DNA from: Nitrospira sp.
GTDB lineage: Bacteria; Nitrospirota; Nitrospiria; Nitrospirales; UBA8639
Assembly: GCA_024760505.1 (NCBI GenBank)
Contig: CP058931.1
Location: 3,544,001-3,608,000 of the forward strand
Reading direction: 5' to 3'
DNA: 64,000 nucleotides
A model generated the notes under the pieces. The model had not been told where the DNA came from and did not search any database. It was given only the letters and a program-made list of their open reading frames with translations. The first letter of the stretch is position 1, and each line of letters starts with the position of its first letter. The position numbers and the translations under genes are program-made. Positions 62,201 to 64,000 of the stretch are shown piece after piece.

Positions 62201-62653
62201 CAATTCCGTGACATGTCCGACGAAGAGAAACTCTCCAGCCGATCCTTTGAATTACTGGAGGCGGGTGTGCAGATGGCAGCGAGTCAGCCGGATTGCGGAA
62301 CTGCAGTAGTCGCGAAGGTTGAGTATGAAGACATCATCATACCCAAACCCATCCCACCCCATGACCCTGTTCCGGTTCCACCACGGTCTGGTATGAAGGC
62401 CGCGTTTGCCGCCAGGATGGCTCGGTGGAGCGCCGCCGGGTTGAGTCCAGCGAGGCGGCGGGGAGCCAATCCGTATCGAGGACCAGCCATCCCCTTGCCG
62501 TCCCGACCCAAGCTGTTCCGGGTGATTTCGAAACAGGATCTCACCACAGTTGGTGAAGGCCAAACATTTGCCACCCGCGCCGAAGCCAGTGACGCCTTGC
62601 GCAGCATTCGGCTCAAAAAGAAAGCCGGCTTCCAGATTGTGAGAGACATGTAA
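59243..62653 (+). CDS. DUF6603-type large uncharacterised protein
   Basis: The protein has about 1136 residues and begins MIKALPSSLLNEYFALLKPLVVALEDPLTLERLLEHLG, which I associate with DUF6603 proteins. Residues about 1-130 are helical. The centre (about 270-700) is a long run of amphipathic beta strands with frequent Gly-Leu-x-Leu patterns (GLTLRGSAGLDATLPVGLAI, FGFMLTGIGGLLGIHR), resembling a long beta-solenoid, barrel or groove. The C-terminus is Pro/Arg-rich. GTG at 59243 and ATG at 59249 are both possible starts. Base composition rises along the gene, from about half GC to roughly 60 percent. Function is unknown. It lies 19 bases after the PhoD-like gene and 18 before the next. Confidence 0.72.
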   Translation: MSMIKALPSSLLNEYFALLKPLVVALEDPLTLERLLEHLGTNTKSLNGPILLDGLHSLRGALQQLQTLRDTPSLSLDAVEIGLRALHEAIAAARALGKTPAATYPDLGVDLIELLMVSYFRLRSPLTYQLAVMFGLIEIRILPALDRDGDVFRVPIPAEHFVFEHLTGLFRNPVGILCAQLPEQPLATVASANETADVLITRIGGVLTALGLPWVYGFPPEDAEYLGEAAAYMDHALMLYLPESLVGESRAGFCLALSSIDRDDLGLVVTPFGELNFKRQIQNWGIEMGLTAGVKAFAFGGGQGFTLLAGPNITQIQASFRAIRDTTEQGPALLIGADEGTRLEVGALQFLADLRLAKGENSIEMALNAQSGALVLAPGDGDGFLGSILPANGMRANFDLGLGWSSERGLTLRGSAGLDATLPVGLAIGTLRIPTIHLGLHANDAGLQSEVSASLRLHLGPVEAAIERVGLESALTFSETGGNLGVADLDLHFKSPSGVGLSINAAIVHGGGFLSFDPQQAQYTGAIHLELQGGIAVNALGLISTRLPDGQKGFSLFVVVTAEGFKPLPLGFGFMLTGIGGLLGIHRTAAIEAVQAGVEAHTLDALLSPNDPVRNAPQYLSALSAVFPPAQDHHLFGPIVHITWGTPALVTIRLALILELGVRTRFLMFGRLSAILPKRDLDLVRLEMQVAGGIDFDQHSAFLDAVLLPDSRLLHQFVITGEMRMRMSWGRQPYFVLAIGGLHHDFIPPPGLEHLKQMPRLAMILADSDDLKFRCEAYFAITSNTVQFGARVQLFARKWNFSIEGVAGFDVLIQFDPFHFVASLDASLQLKYGATNLFQVKFTGKLSGPRPLYVSGKATFKIWIFKKSVSFDRTLVEGAGPPLPAATDVAALLRHALLQPTSWSATIPGRGDRQVSLRETTGTGLLRVHPLSVLALKQNVVPLNVRITKYGTTPVAGGPQEFRIDGVEVGSHPMSIEPIRDHFAPAQFRDMSDEEKLSSRSFELLEAGVQMAASQPDCGTAVVAKVEYEDIIIPKPIPPHDPVPVPPRSGMKAAFAARMARWSAAGLSPARRRGANPYRGPAIPLPSRPKLFRVISKQDLTTVGEGQTFATRAEASDALRSIRLKKKAGFQIVRDM

Positions 62654-62671
62654 GGAACGGAGATCCAACCT

Positions 62672-64000
62672 ATGGCTGATCAAGCTGCCCGCCACTTTCT
62701 CCCCTGGGTCCGTGAGGGCACTGCCGCCGCCATCGCGACAGCTGATACCCTTACCTCAAATCAGCCCGCGCAGGTGTCCTTTCCCGTCAAAGTCACACTC
62801 GCCAATTTTGATCCTTTCTCGGCACAGATTGGTCTCTATGGTCCTGGCGATGTCACCGGGATCGATCCCTGGCAGATTGTCCGTCTCGAACCAGGCAAGT
62901 TTACGACAACTTTCGAAAGCAATCAGTTTCCCGCCATTGAATTCGATCGGCCCGATTTCCCTTGGCTGTTCACCCCTGCGAATACCGGGCAGAAGGACCG
63001 ACTTCGTCCCTGGATTTGCCTTATCGCCGTGAAAAAACAAGAGGGGGTTCACCTGAGCAGGAATGCCAATTCCACCCTACCTTTTCTGAAAATCAGTTCG
63101 CCGGCTCGCCCAGCTACTGAGTTGCCTGACCTTGACGAATCCTGGGCATGGGCTCACGCGCAAGTCACGGGCAGTCTGACCGATTCGATGACTCTTCTCA
63201 AAGCTGCCATCGTAGACGCCCCGGAACGCACGGTCGCCCGGTTGCTCTGCCCCCGGCATCTGATACCGGAAACAGCCTATTACGCTTGCGTGGTTCCCAC
63301 CTTCGAGGTTGGGCGCAAAACCGGCTTGGGCATTCCTGTGACAGATGCTGATCTCTCACACCTAGCACCCGCTTGGGAGGGAACAGCCACCGAAGTCCTC
63401 CTGCCGGTGTATTACTCCTGGGAGTTCAGCACCGGTCCCGCTGGGGATTTTGAGTCTCTTGTGCGTGACCTCCAACCACGGCCAATCCCTGACACGGTTG
63501 GAACGATTTTTATCAATATCGGCCATCCCGGGTTTGGATTGCCGCAACTACCGGAAACGGTTATTCCGATGCACGGGGTTTTACTGCCGGTCCGCTCCCA
63601 ACTCCCATCTGTAGCCGCCGTTCCACAGGAACTTCGGGCTGGCCTCGCGAATATTTTGAACGCCCCTGCCGATGCACGGATTCAACCTGAGCATGACCCG
63701 GTCGTCGCTCCCCCGATCTATGGCGCGCCCTATCCCTCTCCACCCAAACATCGGGTGGAACTCACCTCTTCATCCCCACCTTGGGTCAATGAACTCAATC
63801 TCGATCCTCGCCACCGCATTGCTGCTAGCCTCGGTGCACAGGTCGTTCAACAAGATCAGGATGTCCTCATGACCGCCGCCTGGGAACAGATTGAAGGTAT
63901 TCACGAGGTTAACCAGGAACGCCGGCATCGCCAATTAGCCATGGTCACCCGGACCGTTACCTTTCAAAAACATATCCTTCGGCTTGCTCCGGATGCTCTC
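62672..64000 (+). CDS. Large uncharacterised protein (3' end beyond window)
   Basis: An open frame from ATG 62672 runs 443 codons to the window edge without a stop. It has no signal peptide. N-terminal blocks read VSFPVKVTLANFDPFSAQIGLYGPGDVTGIDP, FPAIEFDRPDFPWLFTPAN, RLRPWICLIAV and, later, PELPDLDESWAWAHAQV-like and VARLLCPRHLIPETAYYACVVPTFEVGR segments. I recall such blocks from uncharacterised proteins encoded near DUF6603 genes, but cannot name a function. GGAG lies about 11 bases before the ATG. GC content is high, as in the later part of the DUF6603-type gene. Confidence 0.75.
   Translation, partial: MADQAARHFLPWVREGTAAAIATADTLTSNQPAQVSFPVKVTLANFDPFSAQIGLYGPGDVTGIDPWQIVRLEPGKFTTTFESNQFPAIEFDRPDFPWLFTPANTGQKDRLRPWICLIAVKKQEGVHLSRNANSTLPFLKISSPARPATELPDLDESWAWAHAQVTGSLTDSMTLLKAAIVDAPERTVARLLCPRHLIPETAYYACVVPTFEVGRKTGLGIPVTDADLSHLAPAWEGTATEVLLPVYYSWEFSTGPAGDFESLVRDLQPRPIPDTVGTIFINIGHPGFGLPQLPETVIPMHGVLLPVRSQLPSVAAVPQELRAGLANILNAPADARIQPEHDPVVAPPIYGAPYPSPPKHRVELTSSSPPWVNELNLDPRHRIAASLGAQVVQQDQDVLMTAAWEQIEGIHEVNQERRHRQLAMVTRTVTFQKHILRLAPDAL

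Overview
The window looks like chromosome of a Gram-negative, lipopolysaccharide-making bacterium of medium GC content. It carries kdsA, kdsB and a heptose-7-phosphate kinase, many lipoproteins, an LpoB/LPP20 set, tRNA-Phe and full-length housekeeping genes. Gene content and protein style recall the nitrite-oxidising Nitrospira group (Nitrospirota), but this is a guess from memory and no marker gene here proves it.

Layout. 1-2303 (minus) is the cut end of a large fusion of a LuxD-like acyl-ACP thioesterase/acyltransferase and a SAM methyltransferase. 2762-4864 (plus) is an EF-G-like GTPase with changed switch residues. 4889-14550 (minus) is a long housekeeping run: lepA, lepB, rfaE1, kdsB, pyrG, kdsA, pgsA, plsY and an HtrA protease. 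A near-leaderless promoter drives it, and it joins protein export, LPS precursors, CTP supply (used by KdsB) and phospholipid synthesis. bioA faces it at 14635. 16053-27386 (minus) is a pyrimidine operon: pyrR, pyrB, pyrC, a DUF4149 membrane protein, carA, sppA, an M48 protease, carB, greA and a SAM hydrolase. Its leader holds a promoter, a PyrR-binding loop, a well-primed 28-codon leader ORF, a terminator inside that ORF, and a TGA-C-ATG junction with pyrR. Next come an unrecognised 593-residue protein, proA, a tRNA-Phe, a triple-repeat secreted protein, a lytic transglycosylase, an IS5-family element, proC and a 61-residue protein.

37156-46078 is an envelope region: three tandem HEAT-repeat secreted paralogues (plus), then a minus-strand lipoprotein set (LPP20-like, LpoB-like, COG3014-like, LPP20-like) and a DUF3015-like lipoprotein. 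46251-50815 holds a DUF4301 protein, inorganic pyrophosphatase and acetyl-CoA synthetase (acs).

From 50816 onward the DNA looks accessory. A nucleotidyltransferase gene is broken by a stop codon and a 122-bp MITE-like element. Beside it lies a second, decayed copy of the acs 3' end. Then comes a two-gene candidate defence module: a SIR2-TIR protein and a STAND ATPase with a membrane segment, coiled coils and a possible YEATS-like C-terminus. After about 1 kb without genes there is a plus-strand cluster of a PhoD-like phosphatase, a 1136-residue DUF6603-type protein and a large unnamed protein that runs off the window.

The items most worth following up are the PyrR/leader-ORF attenuator, the SIR2-TIR/STAND pair, the LuxD-methyltransferase fusion and the PhoD/DUF6603 cluster. 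No CRISPR array or rRNA was seen.
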